Shown: positions 6,143-15,057 of the stretch, piece after piece
How the letters are laid out: each line of letters begins with the position of its first letter
Position numbering within the stretch: position 1 is the stretch's first letter
Notes under the pieces: generated by a model
Database searches by the model: none
Told to the model about the DNA's origin: nothing
The model's input: only the letters and a program-made list of their open reading frames with translations
Position numbers and translations under genes: made by a program
Assembly (NCBI GenBank): GCA_963828185.1
Contig: CAWHDV010000017.1
Location: 558,001 to 622,000, forward strand
DNA: 64,000 nucleotides
Origin: Rhodoblastus sp963828185
GTDB taxonomy: Bacteria > Pseudomonadota > Alphaproteobacteria > Rhizobiales > Beijerinckiaceae
Direction: 5' to 3'

Positions 6143-7018
6143 TTAGCGGTGGCGTGCGTCCTTCATGATCCTGGCGTAATCTCCCTCGTAGGTCGCGGAA
6201 GCTCGCGCGTCGGCGGCGGCTTGCTTGTTCAGCGCTTCCGCCTTTTCCCTGACAATCATCTGCCGAGCGAGATTGCTGGCGTCCGCGCCAGTCAGCGGCT
6301 TGCTCTTCGTGTCCACGACCTTGAAGAAAACGCCCATGGCGGCGGCGTGAATGAAGAAAACGTCGCTCGCCTTGTTGGCCTGCAGCTGCTGTGTCATCTG
6401 CGCCGGCAAGGTGGCGCTGTCAAACGCGCCCGCCTGATGCTTGGACGGGATTTTCAACTCGGCCAGCTTCTGTTCCACTTCCGCAATGCTCTTAGCGTTT
6501 TTGGTAGCCTCGCCAACGGCCGGAGAGAGCGATCGCGCGGGAACCTCGAGCTGATCGGTGACGAAAATGACGCGATTGGCGAATTGCGCGGGATGCGACG
6601 CGGTATATTGATCGAGGTCGGACTCGCCCACGCCCGCAGCCAGGGTTGAAAGCTTGCGTTGCAGGAAGGTGCGGGCGAGGATTTCCTCCTTGTCCCGCAG
6701 GACGTCGAGCTGCACGGTCGGCTCTCGGTCGAACTTGGCGGTCATGGCTTGGCGCGCGACGGCCTTGCGCGTGACGATCGCCTCCAACGCCTTCTTGACG
6801 TTGGCGTCGCTGCGCTTGTCGGCCGGCACGTTGGCGAGGCGGAATTCGTTTTCCAGCTCCTGGATCGTGACATCGTCCGCGCCGACATGGGCGATCACCT
6901 CGCCGACCGGGCGGTCGCCATCCTTTTTGCTGCACCCCGCGAGCAGCAAAGTCACGACGAAGACGCCGGCCATTCCCCGCTTCGCGACAAAAACAGACGC
7001 CTCAAACTTGCCCGCCAT
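6143..7018 (-). CDS. EpsD-like peptidyl-prolyl isomerase lipoprotein
   Basis: 291 residues from ATG 7018, preceded by a GGAG about ten bases upstream; a longer start at 7144 is open but lacks such a site. The N-terminus is a lipoprotein signal ending VTLLLAGC, so the cysteine would be lipid-anchored. Helical segments ADDVTIQELENEFRLANVPAD and VTRKAVARQAM follow, the SurA/PrsA-like N-domain found in EpsD-family proteins of exopolysaccharide clusters. A parvulin isomerase core is weak, so it may be only a chaperone. It is the last gene of a four-gene operon with the GT2 synthase. Confidence 0.65.
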   Translation of the reverse strand: MAGKFEASVFVAKRGMAGVFVVTLLLAGCSKKDGDRPVGEVIAHVGADDVTIQELENEFRLANVPADKRSDANVKKALEAIVTRKAVARQAMTAKFDREPTVQLDVLRDKEEILARTFLQRKLSTLAAGVGESDLDQYTASHPAQFANRVIFVTDQLEVPARSLSPAVGEATKNAKSIAEVEQKLAELKIPSKHQAGAFDSATLPAQMTQQLQANKASDVFFIHAAAMGVFFKVVDTKSKPLTGADASNLARQMIVREKAEALNKQAAADARASATYEGDYARIMKDARHR

Positions 7019-7186
7019 TTCATAATCTCCGGAGGAGTGGCCGCCGCCGTTCGGCGTATCCACTGCGTGTGTAGTTTCGTCTACGCCAATAAAGACAGCC
7101 GGATCGGCCATCGACCTTCGCGATAGCACAATTCCACTTCGCAATGCGCGCCACTGCTCTGGCGCTTCACACGGTTTCTTTCGCCG

Positions 7187-8302
7187 TCAGATCCGCGCCA
7201 ATCGGCGCGACAAAATGTCAACGATCTGTTTTCCAACGGCCGCGCCCCGCCAATTCAAGGAATTGAGCGCTCCATCGAACAGATTCGACAGGCTGTAGGG
7301 GCCTGTTATCCTAATCTTCGACAAAAGCGGAAATTCGGTTGGCTCGTTGAATTCGACGCGCACAACCTGATCGCGATCGACGCCGTGGAGACTGGACTGG
7401 AATTCCGGCGGCGTTCGGTCGGTGATCGTCTCCACCCGCTCGATGCGGCCATTTTCGTGGTTGACGCCATCCGTCACGAGCACCTTTTCGCCAGCCTTTA
7501 CGCCATACATGCGATTGGTCGGCAGGTAGGCCAGCACGTATTTGGCGCCGTGATAGACTTCCGCCATGACCTCGCCATGGGACAAAACGGCCCCGGGCAC
7601 TGCGACCTTGGCTCCGAGCGTGCCATCGACGGAGCTGGTGACCACCCCGTTGCGATAGGTCGCCTGAGCCCGCGCCAGCGTGTCCGCGAGATCCACAAGG
7701 GTCAATTTCGCCGAGGCCCCTTCGCCTTCAAGAGCGTTTTGTTCTGTCCGCAAAGCCTCGACTTCGCGCACGGCATCGAAAGCGTCGCGGCTGGCTTCGG
7801 CCTGCCGCACCAGCGTGGAATATCCGGCCGTCACGGCCTTCGCGATGGCGTCCTGCGCTGCTCGCGCCAAGCCACTGCGGCGCTCCGCCGCCGGCAGCGT
7901 CGACGAAATTGCGGCGAGCCTAGTCACGATTTGGTTCTGGCGCGCCTCGAGCTGCGCTTTGCGAGTTATGAGACCCGGAATCAGGTCCAGCATTTGCGTT
8001 GAAACGACGCTACCGAGTTGCTGTCCGGCAGCGACTTTTTCGCCCGGTCGGGCCGTAAACGAAACAACCTGCGCATCGAAAGGCTCAGTGACGATCTCTC
8101 GCTCCTGGACGACCAATCCGCTTGCGTCCATCAGCACCAGGGAGCCAAACAACAGATAGAGAACCCACGTGACGCCAGCGCCCAGGCTCAGGATATACAG
8201 TCGGCGAGCGAGGCTCTGGCTGGCGCGCACCTGATTCCGTGAATTGTCGGGGCGAAACTCGGGGCGTAGGGAGTGGATAGTCATGTTGCTCTTGATTTCC
8301 AT
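7187..8302 (-). CDS. HlyD-like membrane fusion/Alg44-type protein
   Basis: 371 residues. One membrane segment near residues 36-57 (LYILSLGAGVTWVLYLLFGS), then a split biotinyl-lipoyl-like domain (EREIVTEPFDAQVVSFTARP ... SSVDGTLGAKVAVPGAVLSH) separated by a long coiled coil (about residues 120-210). A beta-barrel part follows. This is the layout of periplasmic adaptor proteins; next to a processive glycosyltransferase the likely role is that of Alg44-like partners which couple polymer synthesis to export. No PilZ domain is seen. It starts seven bases after the synthase gene ends. Confidence 0.7.
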   Translation of the reverse strand: MEIKSNMTIHSLRPEFRPDNSRNQVRASQSLARRLYILSLGAGVTWVLYLLFGSLVLMDASGLVVQEREIVTEPFDAQVVSFTARPGEKVAAGQQLGSVVSTQMLDLIPGLITRKAQLEARQNQIVTRLAAISSTLPAAERRSGLARAAQDAIAKAVTAGYSTLVRQAEASRDAFDAVREVEALRTEQNALEGEGASAKLTLVDLADTLARAQATYRNGVVTSSVDGTLGAKVAVPGAVLSHGEVMAEVYHGAKYVLAYLPTNRMYGVKAGEKVLVTDGVNHENGRIERVETITDRTPPEFQSSLHGVDRDQVVRVEFNEPTEFPLLSKIRITGPYSLSNLFDGALNSLNWRGAAVGKQIVDILSRRLARI

Positions 8303-8309
8303 CTTGGCT

Positions 8310-9593
8310 TCATCGCCAGTCGTTCAGGTCGCGGACCTTTTTCGGAACGTAATTGTCTTCAAGCGATAAGGAGGCGATCGCCTCGGTGACATAAGCGTAA
8401 AATCGGTGGGGTTTCATGACGTAGGTCTGAAACAGGCCGTAGATCGGCACGAAAGGCAGAAGCCGCAGATAGACTGGACGGCCGGTGACGAGTGTCGCGG
8501 CGAGGAAGCAAGCCAAATCGACCCACATGAATATGAATGATATGGCCAAAAGCAACAGCGTCGCGCCTGCGGCGCCGAAAGTGGCGAACAGCCATCCGAT
8601 ATAAAAAGGAAACGCAAGCGTCGGCAATGCGGTGAAGAGCAGGAAATCCCATTGGTGCGCTGTTTCGCGCCAAAGAAACGTCTGAGCGAATGGGTTGAAA
8701 AGGCGGCCATATTTGCGGAACCGGATCCAGAAGCCGTCGCGCTCCCAGCGGCTGCGCTGGCGCAACAGGACGAAAGGACTTTCCGGCGCATCGGTATAGC
8801 AGATCGCATGGCGTGCAAAGACGATCTTGAAGCCGGCGAGCCTCAGCCTGATGGTGAAATCGAAATCCTCGCCGCCACTGTCCATGCCCCCATTGGCGAG
8901 CCAGGCGCGGCGGCGGAATGCGCCAAAGGCGCCCGAAACGCAGGTCACCTGATCGAGCGCGCCCGCAAATGTCCTGCCCAGCGAAATCGACACGAGATAT
9001 TCAATGGCCTGGATCGCCGTGGTCAACGACTTCCGCCAGTTCCGGACGAGAATATTGCCGGAAACGGCGCCAAGGGACGGGTCGAAGGCGAACGGGCGTA
9101 AAATCGCTTCGATGGCGTCGGGCTCGAACGAACAGTCGCAGTCCACGACAATGAATATGTCGCCATGCGCCATGCGCGCGGCGAGATTGACCGCGGCCGC
9201 CTTGCCGCCCCGCAATTGCAGGCGAGCGATCGATTGCACCAGGCCGTCATTCTGCAACCGGCGCATGATCGCGAAGGTCCTGTCGGTCGACCCATCATCG
9301 ACACAGACGATTTCGAAGCGATGAAACGTCTGTTGCCACAACGACCGGACGCATTTTTCGATGGCGTCTTCCTCGTTATGTCCTGCCAGCAGGATCGAGA
9401 CCGGAGGCACAGGCGGCAACGGGCCGTAAGGCCGATGGTCGCGCAGGATGAAGGCGGCCGCCGTCGCCTGGATGCCGACGATGTGACGAGGCCCGTCGGT
9501 CAGCAGCACCATGCCGAACATCAGGAAAAATGACCATCCCGACAGGGAATCGAGCAACCGCTCAATGTAGAGGATCAGATCCATCTCGGTCAC
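8310..9593 (-). CDS. Processive family 2 glycosyltransferase (exopolysaccharide synthase)
   Basis: 427 residues from GTG 9593. GT2 motifs are complete: VCVDDGSTDRT, the metal-binding DCDCS, the acceptor/base motif GGEDFD, and the processivity motif QRSRW (Q-x-x-R-W). Membrane segments lie at the N-terminus and after about residue 305 (four or five helices), as in cellulose, hyaluronan and poly-GlcNAc synthases. It therefore probably polymerises and translocates a polysaccharide at the inner membrane; the sugar cannot be read from the sequence. The GTG follows the stop of the TackOD1 gene without a gap. Confidence 0.85.
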   Translation of the reverse strand: MTEMDLILYIERLLDSLSGWSFFLMFGMVLLTDGPRHIVGIQATAAAFILRDHRPYGPLPPVPPVSILLAGHNEEDAIEKCVRSLWQQTFHRFEIVCVDDGSTDRTFAIMRRLQNDGLVQSIARLQLRGGKAAAVNLAARMAHGDIFIVVDCDCSFEPDAIEAILRPFAFDPSLGAVSGNILVRNWRKSLTTAIQAIEYLVSISLGRTFAGALDQVTCVSGAFGAFRRRAWLANGGMDSGGEDFDFTIRLRLAGFKIVFARHAICYTDAPESPFVLLRQRSRWERDGFWIRFRKYGRLFNPFAQTFLWRETAHQWDFLLFTALPTLAFPFYIGWLFATFGAAGATLLLLAISFIFMWVDLACFLAATLVTGRPVYLRLLPFVPIYGLFQTYVMKPHRFYAYVTEAIASLSLEDNYVPKKVRDLNDWR

Positions 9594-10535
9594 TCAGGCC
9601 ACCTTCCTCAGCCACTCTGCGACCCCCGGAGCTTCTTCGGGCGCGAAGACGGCGACTTCGATGGTGGGCGCCAGCGCGAGATGGCGTTCAAGCCGCTTGC
9701 GTATCCGCGGCAAATGCGGCTCGACGGCAGACTTCGGGTCGCGTGCGAGCAAAGCCAGATAAATCGGCGAGGCGTCGAGAATTTCAGTATCGGTCGTGAA
9801 ACATTCCCGCAAAACCTGGCCGAAAAATGCGCAGGTCTGCCGCCAGGCGTCGCCGTTCGCGGGAAAGTCGCTCGTCTTGTGCAGACGAATGAACAGAATG
9901 CTGCAAGGCTGGCCGAGCTCGGAATTTCGTCGCGCGAAAGCGATGACCTTCTCGCCAACCGAAGCGCCTCCGGCGCGCGGAAGAGCCGCGCCGTCGGTCA
10001 CGCAGGCGCGTCCGGCTGCGGTCAGATGATAGGAATAGACCGTCTTGCTGGCGACGGCGCGCGCATCGACACGCGAATTGCAGTCGAGGCAGACGAAGCC
10101 GACCTTGTGCTCCGAGGAGAGGTGGCTGCAGGAGAGGCAGACGCCGATCGAGCCGGGACGGTCGTAATCGACGCTGAAATTCTTCAACTGCTGAAGGCAT
10201 TTGGGGCAGACCAGATCGGCGCCGCGCCGGAAATCCCGCTCGGGACCCTGATAGGCGCATTTGAAATGGTGGACGATTGGCTCCTCGACGATATTGGCGC
10301 TGCCGCAGCCGATGCAATGTTCGCGCACCGTCATCCGCGCCAACTCGCAATGCGGACAAACAGTCGTCTTGTCGGCGAATTTGCGCTCCAGCAGCCCCAA
10401 GGCCGCCAAATTCTCGGCCAACGCCGCCGCGCCAGGTATCGCGGCTTCGTCGTCATAAACGAACGTCTCGCGCGCGCTGACTTCGTTTCGCGGAGCGAAA
10501 GCGCGGTCGCGCACAAACAGGCGCGCGAGCAACAT
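9594..10535 (-). CDS. TackOD1 zinc-ribbon protein with degenerate GGDEF-like tail
   Basis: 313 residues as open. Four CxxC knuckles (CPHC, CIGC, CPKC, CLSC, plus CLDC) with HHFKCAYQGPERDFRRGADL between them match the TackOD1 output domain, which is usually linked to cyclic-di-GMP signalling. The region after about residue 205 (CSILFIRLHKTSDF ... SPIYLALLA) resembles the strands of a GGDEF fold but has no GGDEF motif. Upstream of ATG 10535 coding continues in the same frame (LIETDDPNLM) and then, in another frame, back to an ATG at 10656 (MTIDAVSQAATDEAVEML), so the true gene may be 9594-10656 with one frameshift near 10590-10605. It probably controls the neighbouring polysaccharide synthase. 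Confidence 0.7.
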   Translation of the reverse strand: MLLARLFVRDRAFAPRNEVSARETFVYDDEAAIPGAAALAENLAALGLLERKFADKTTVCPHCELARMTVREHCIGCGSANIVEEPIVHHFKCAYQGPERDFRRGADLVCPKCLQQLKNFSVDYDRPGSIGVCLSCSHLSSEHKVGFVCLDCNSRVDARAVASKTVYSYHLTAAGRACVTDGAALPRAGGASVGEKVIAFARRNSELGQPCSILFIRLHKTSDFPANGDAWRQTCAFFGQVLRECFTTDTEILDASPIYLALLARDPKSAVEPHLPRIRKRLERHLALAPTIEVAVFAPEEAPGVAEWLRKVA

Positions 10536-10656
10536 CAGATTTGGGTCGTCGGTCTCGATCAGCCTCGCGCGGCAAGCCGCGAAGCCGCTCCACAGCCGGG
10601 CGCAGCATCTCCACGGCCTCGTCGGTCGCGGCCTGGGAAACAGCGTCGATGGTCAT

Positions 10657-11145
10657 GTCGGAACGGCGATGGTCCGTCGTTCCGCGCCCCCTGCCCGTCG
10701 CATCAACAACGGGAAGGATCGCCGCGGCGCCGCGACCGAAGCGCCGGACCAGAAGCGCCGCGGCGTTGACCTCGGTCAGCAGAACGATGTCCGGCGGATC
10801 AATCGGATCTGGTTAAAAGGTCTTGCTGCGCCGCTACTGCCCCGTTCAGCGGCCCCGGAACGCCCGACAAACGGATGGACGCCCGGAGCCGTGGAGCTTC
10901 AGCGGGAACGCCGGCGGGCGCGGATTTGGCGAAGGCGGTGCCGATAAGCGTCGCCGCGGGAAACTCCTGTCTCGCATTGCGGATCGCGTTGCCCATCTAT
11001 ACTCCGACCATCGTCACGACTACGAACACGGCGAGAACCATCGACCCCGTCCCGTTTTCACGAGGGCGCGGAGCTTATATATTACGTAAGGTTAACAGCC
11101 AAACAATTGATATATCGTTACGTAATGCACCGATCCGAAGCCTGC
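10657..11145. other. Intergenic stretch without a recognisable gene
   Basis: About 490 bases with no supported reading frame on either strand. Two copies of the palindrome TTACGTAA occur, at 11082-11089 and 11118-11125, in AT-rich context (TTATATATTACG and GATATATCG). They may be protein-binding sites or the edge of the dead IS630 copy that follows. Confidence 0.35.
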
Positions 11146-11227
11146 CCGGTATTCGACCAGCTATTGCCGCCCGCGACCTGGGCGATCGTCTTTTCGACGC
11201 TGGACTCGAGCGCCGCCCCGACATGAA

Positions 11228-11760
11228 TTGCGCGGCCGATGGATCAGGCCACGGCGGGCGGCCGCCGCGCCGATTGCGTTGGTTGAAGGTGGCATTTTCC
11301 GGCGGGCCGCAGCTCGGCAATTGACGGTTTCGGCATCGTCGTCGATCAAATGGCGGCAGCGCTTCGAGTCGACGGGCAGTTTCGCCGAAAAGCCGGGCAA
11401 AAAATTGAGACCTTCGCCGCTGGACGACCATGCGGATTGGTTGTTGGCTTTGGTCGCCGGCGCGCCGGACCTGACGCTGGCCGAGATAGAGGCGCGGCTT
11501 CTTGCCGAGCGTCAGTTCAAGACGGCGGACAGTTCGATTTCGCGGTTTTTCTAGCGTCACAGCGTCAGTTGTAAAAAAACGCTGCACGCCAGCGAGCAGC
11601 ACCGGGAAGACGTGGCCAAGGCGCGCGAAGAATGGAAAAAGGCGCAGCCGACGCTTGATCCGGACAGGCTGGTTTTCATCGACGAAACCGGCACGAACAC
11701 CCAGATGACGCGATTGCGCGGACGTTGTGCGCTCGGCAGGGCATGCCCTCGCCGACGGAA
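11228..11760 (+). pseudogene. IS630-family transposase remnant
   Basis: The frame shows the N-terminal helix-turn-helix (ARQLTVSASSSIKWRQRFES), the linker (DWLLALVAGAPDLTLAEIEA) and the beginning of the DDE domain (LDPDRLVFIDETGTNTQMTR, with the first catalytic aspartate) in IS630 order. A TAG at 11552-11554 interrupts it, after SSISRFF, and the frame continues with CKKTLHASEQHREDVAKARE. The rest of the catalytic domain after about 11745 is missing, and the 5' end has no clear start. It is a dead insertion sequence; no terminal repeats were identified. Confidence 0.75.
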
Positions 11761-11897
11761 TGCAATAGAGAATTGGCGGCGAGAGCCTGCCGTTAACCAT
11801 TGGGGCGGATAAGCGTAAATAGTTGTAGATCAGGCATTTACAGAATTAACTTTTTGTTTACGCTGTTACGTGCGTAAGTACCTATGGAGTTTGTGTG

Positions 11898-12116
11898 ATG
11901 TCCGTCCTCGTGACCAAGTTGGCAGAACTGGCTTTAATCAACCTCTATTTTGCCGAGGCCGACATTGTCGTTTATGGCGAAATCGATGAACGTCTTGAGA
12001 TGGTCCGGGAGCATATCCGCGAGGCTGAGGCCATGTTGAGGGTCATCGCGCCCAATTTTGTCGATGGACCACTAGGGCCGAATGCGCCTGACAACGGAAG
12101 CAAAGAGGCTGCTTGA
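11898..12116 (+). CDS. Small helical protein of unknown function
   Basis: 72 residues from ATG 11898 (a GTG lies directly before it), with GGAG about nine bases upstream. The first two thirds are amphipathic helix (LAELALINLYFAEADIVVYG, then EIDERLEMVREHIREAEAML), followed by a loose Gly/Pro/Asn tail. No signal peptide or known motif is seen. The AT-rich 80 bases before it, with a TTACG-rich patch at 11858-11879, could hold its promoter. A bidirectional terminator follows at 12158. Confidence 0.45.
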   Translation: MSVLVTKLAELALINLYFAEADIVVYGEIDERLEMVREHIREAEAMLRVIAPNFVDGPLGPNAPDNGSKEAA

Positions 12117-12157
12117 GGAAAGGACCACAATCCTCGCAGGGGAAGGATACTGAACAA

Positions 12158-12189
12158 AAAAGCGCCGCCGATCGCTCGACGGCGCTTTT
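12158..12189. terminator. Bidirectional intrinsic terminator
   Basis: AAAAGCGCCG (12158-12167) pairs with CGGCGCTTTT (12180-12189) around a 12-base loop. A-rich sequence on one side and T-rich on the other let it serve both the small forward gene and clpA, which ends on the other strand 21 bases away. Confidence 0.85.
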
Positions 12190-12209
12190 GCTATACGGTG
12201 GCCCCCGCC

Positions 12210-14621
12210 TCACACCGGCTGCGGGTTTTCCTTCGGCTTGCGCTTGGCCCGCACTTCCGGCTCGCTACGCGGCCTCTTGCGCTTGGCCTCGACGACTTCC
12301 TTGTCGGGGCGCGGCAGCACCGGCCCGTCGGGGAAGACGAACACCAGTTTCGAGTCCTTGCCCTCACCCGCGACGACGACCCGCACCGTGCCGCCGCTCT
12401 TGAGACGGCCGAACAGCACCTCGTCGGCCAGCGGCGTCTTGATGTGCGTCTGGATCACCCGCGCCATCGGCCGCGCGCCCATCGATTCGTCATAGCCGCG
12501 TTCGATCAGCCACAGCCGCGCCTCATCCGACAGTTCGATCGACACGTTGCGGTCGGCGAGCTGCGCCTCGAGCTGCATGACGAACTTGTCCACCACCTTG
12601 GCGATGACCTCGGTCGGCAGATGGCTGAACGGCACGATGGCGTCGAGCCGGTTGCGGAACTCCGGCGCGAACATGCGGTTGATCGCCTCGACATCGTCGC
12701 CGGTGCGCTTGTTCTGGGTGAAGCCGAAGCTCGCCTTGGCCATGTCGGCCGCGCCGGCGTTGGTGGTCATGACCAGGATCACATTGCGGAAGCTGATCTG
12801 CTTGCCGTTGTGGTCGGTCAGCTTGCCGTGGTCCATCACCTGCAACAGGATGTTGTAGAGGTCGGGATGGGCCTTTTCGATTTCGTCGAGCAGCAGCACG
12901 CTATGCGGATGCTGGTCGATGGCGTCGGTCAGCAGGCCGCCCTGCTCGAAGCCGACATAGCCGGGAGGCGCGCCGATCAGCCGGGAAACCGTGTGGCGCT
13001 CCATATATTCCGACATGTCGAAGCGCACCATCTCGACGCCCAGCGCCTTGGCGAGCTGGTTGGCCACTTCGGTCTTGCCGACGCCGGTCGGGCCGGAGAA
13101 CAGATAGGAGCCGATCGGCTTTTCCATGTCGCGCAGGCCGGCGCGCGCCAGCTTGATCGCCGCGACCAGCGCGGCGATGGCCTCGTCCTGGCCATAGACG
13201 ACGCGCCGCAGGGTGGCGTCGAGGTTCTTCAACACCTCGGCGTCGTCCTTGGACACGGATTTCGGCGGGATGCGCGCCATGGTGGCGATCGTCGCCTCGA
13301 TCTCCTTGACGCCGATCACCCGCTTGCGCTTGGGCTCCGGCGTCAACATCTGCGAGGCGCCCGTCTCGTCGATCACGTCGATCGCCTTGTCGGGCAGCTT
13401 GCGGTCATGGATGTAGCGGGCCGACAATTCCACCGCCGCCTTCACCGCGTCCTGGGTGTAGCGCAGCTTGTGGAACTCCTCGAAATAGGGCTTGAGGCCC
13501 TTCAGGATTTCGATCGTATCGGGGATCGACGGCTCGTTGACGTCGATCTTCTGGAAGCGCCGCACCAGGGCGCGGTCCTTCTCGAAATATTGGCGGAATT
13601 CCTTGTAGGTGGTGGAGCCGATGCAGCGCAGCCCGCCCTGCGCCAGGGCCGGCTTGAGCAGGTTCGAGGCGTCCATCGAGCCGCCGGAGGTCGCGCCGGC
13701 GCCGATCACCGTATGGATCTCGTCGATGAACAGGATGGCCTTCTTGTGCTGCTCGATCTCCTTCATCACCTGCTTCAGGCGTTCCTCGAAATCGCCGCGA
13801 TAGCGGGTGCCCGCCAAAAGGGCGCCCATATCGAGGGCATAGACTGTCGCGCCGATGAGCACTTCCGGCGTCTCGCCCTTGACGATCTTGCGCGCCAGGC
13901 CTTCGGCGATCGCCGTCTTGCCGACGCCGGGGTCGCCGACCAGCAGCGGATTGTTCTTCTGCCGCCGGCACAGGACCTGGATGGTGCGCAGCACTTCCGG
14001 CTCGCGCCCGATCAGCGGATCAATGCGACCATCCCTCGCCTTGTTGTTGAGGTTGATGCAATAAGCCTCTAATGCCGTTTCCTTTTTCTTAGGATCCTGG
14101 TCCTTGCTTTCGCGCGCGGTCTCGGTGCGATCGACCTCCTCCTCGACGCCGCGCGGCGCCTTGCCCGCGTCGTTCATGCCCGGCCGCTTGGCGATGCCGT
14201 GGCTGATGTAATTGACCGCGTCGTAGCGCGTCATTTCCTGTTCCTGCAGGAAATAGGCGGCGTGGCTCTCGCGTTCGGCGAAGATCGCCACCAGCACGTT
14301 GGCGCCGGTGACCTCCTCGCGGCCGGAGGATTGCACATGGATCACCGCGCGCTGGATCACCCGCTGGAAGCCGGAGGTCGGCTTGGGGTCCTCGTGCAAT
14401 TCGGTGGTCAGATTGTCGAGTTCGTGCTCGATATAGCCGACGAGGCTCTTCCGCAGGGCTTCGATGTCCACGGAACAGGCGCGCATGACGGCGGCGGCTT
14501 CGGCGTCGTCCAGCAGGCTCAGCAAGAGATGTTCGAGCGTCGCGTATTCATGGCGCCGCTCGGAGGCGACGGCGAGAGCGCGATGGAGGGTCTGTTCGAG
14601 GTTGCGCGAGAACGACGGCAT
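12210..14621 (-). CDS. clpA: ATP-dependent Clp protease ATP-binding subunit ClpA
   Basis: 803 residues, a full-length class-I Clp/Hsp100 unfoldase. Order: N-domain (residues 1-145, SRNLEQTLHRALAVASERRH), D1 with Walker A GDPGVGKTAIAEG and Walker B ILFIDEIHTVIGAG, and D2 with Walker A GPTGVGKTEVANQ and VLLLDEIEKAHPD. No ClpB-type middle coiled coil lies between D1 and D2. It feeds substrates to ClpP; the ClpS adaptor encoded ten bases upstream directs N-degron proteins to it. The tail after residue 760 is a Lys/Arg/Pro-rich extension beyond the usual ClpA end. clpP is not in the window. Confidence 0.97.
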   Translation of the reverse strand: MPSFSRNLEQTLHRALAVASERRHEYATLEHLLLSLLDDAEAAAVMRACSVDIEALRKSLVGYIEHELDNLTTELHEDPKPTSGFQRVIQRAVIHVQSSGREEVTGANVLVAIFAERESHAAYFLQEQEMTRYDAVNYISHGIAKRPGMNDAGKAPRGVEEEVDRTETARESKDQDPKKKETALEAYCINLNNKARDGRIDPLIGREPEVLRTIQVLCRRQKNNPLLVGDPGVGKTAIAEGLARKIVKGETPEVLIGATVYALDMGALLAGTRYRGDFEERLKQVMKEIEQHKKAILFIDEIHTVIGAGATSGGSMDASNLLKPALAQGGLRCIGSTTYKEFRQYFEKDRALVRRFQKIDVNEPSIPDTIEILKGLKPYFEEFHKLRYTQDAVKAAVELSARYIHDRKLPDKAIDVIDETGASQMLTPEPKRKRVIGVKEIEATIATMARIPPKSVSKDDAEVLKNLDATLRRVVYGQDEAIAALVAAIKLARAGLRDMEKPIGSYLFSGPTGVGKTEVANQLAKALGVEMVRFDMSEYMERHTVSRLIGAPPGYVGFEQGGLLTDAIDQHPHSVLLLDEIEKAHPDLYNILLQVMDHGKLTDHNGKQISFRNVILVMTTNAGAADMAKASFGFTQNKRTGDDVEAINRMFAPEFRNRLDAIVPFSHLPTEVIAKVVDKFVMQLEAQLADRNVSIELSDEARLWLIERGYDESMGARPMARVIQTHIKTPLADEVLFGRLKSGGTVRVVVAGEGKDSKLVFVFPDGPVLPRPDKEVVEAKRKRPRSEPEVRAKRKPKENPQPV

Positions 14622-14631
14622 AAGTCCAGCC

Positions 14632-15057
14632 TCACTTCTTTTCCATGACGCATTGCAGCGGATGCTGATGCTTTCTGGCGTGATCCATCACCTGGGTCAC
14701 CTTGGTGTCAGCCACTTCGTAGGTATAGACGCCACATTCGCCGACACCGTTATTGTGCACCTGCCACATGATGCGATTGGCGTCGTCGATATCCTTATGG
14801 AAATAGGTACACAAGACTCCAATTACAAAGTCCATCGGCGTATAATCGTCGTTCAGCAACAATACGCGATACATGGAGGGTCGTTGGGTCAGGCTTTTCG
14901 TGCGCGTGATCACCGCCGTGCCCGACCCAGGGCCGTCGCCGGAAGATTTCTTGCCGCCCTTGGCGCCCAGAACCGGCGAAAGCCCGGTCGCCACAGTTGG
15001 CAAGGATTTGGTCGTCAGGCCGCCAATGCGCCTTGGTTGAGTGTTTTGCGTCGCCAA
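14632..15057 (-). CDS. clpS: ATP-dependent Clp protease adaptor ClpS
   Basis: 141 residues from ATG 15057. The conserved ClpS core starts near residue 60: YRVLLLNDDYTPMDFVIGVL, with the DDYTPM segment that holds the N-degron pocket, then MWQVHNNGVGECGVYTYEVA and the end DHARKHQHPLQCVMEKK. The first 55 residues are a flexible Gly/Ser-rich extension, longer than in E. coli, so a later start is possible although none is as well placed. Co-transcribed with clpA. The aat gene at 55.5 kb encodes the transferase that makes N-degrons for this pathway. Confidence 0.95.
   Translation of the reverse strand: MATQNTQPRRIGGLTTKSLPTVATGLSPVLGAKGGKKSSGDGPGSGTAVITRTKSLTQRPSMYRVLLLNDDYTPMDFVIGVLCTYFHKDIDDANRIMWQVHNNGVGECGVYTYEVADTKVTQVMDHARKHQHPLQCVMEKK

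Noticed and set aside
12198..14072. 624-residue open frame on the plus strand
   Set aside because: Complement of clpA; no recognisable domains.
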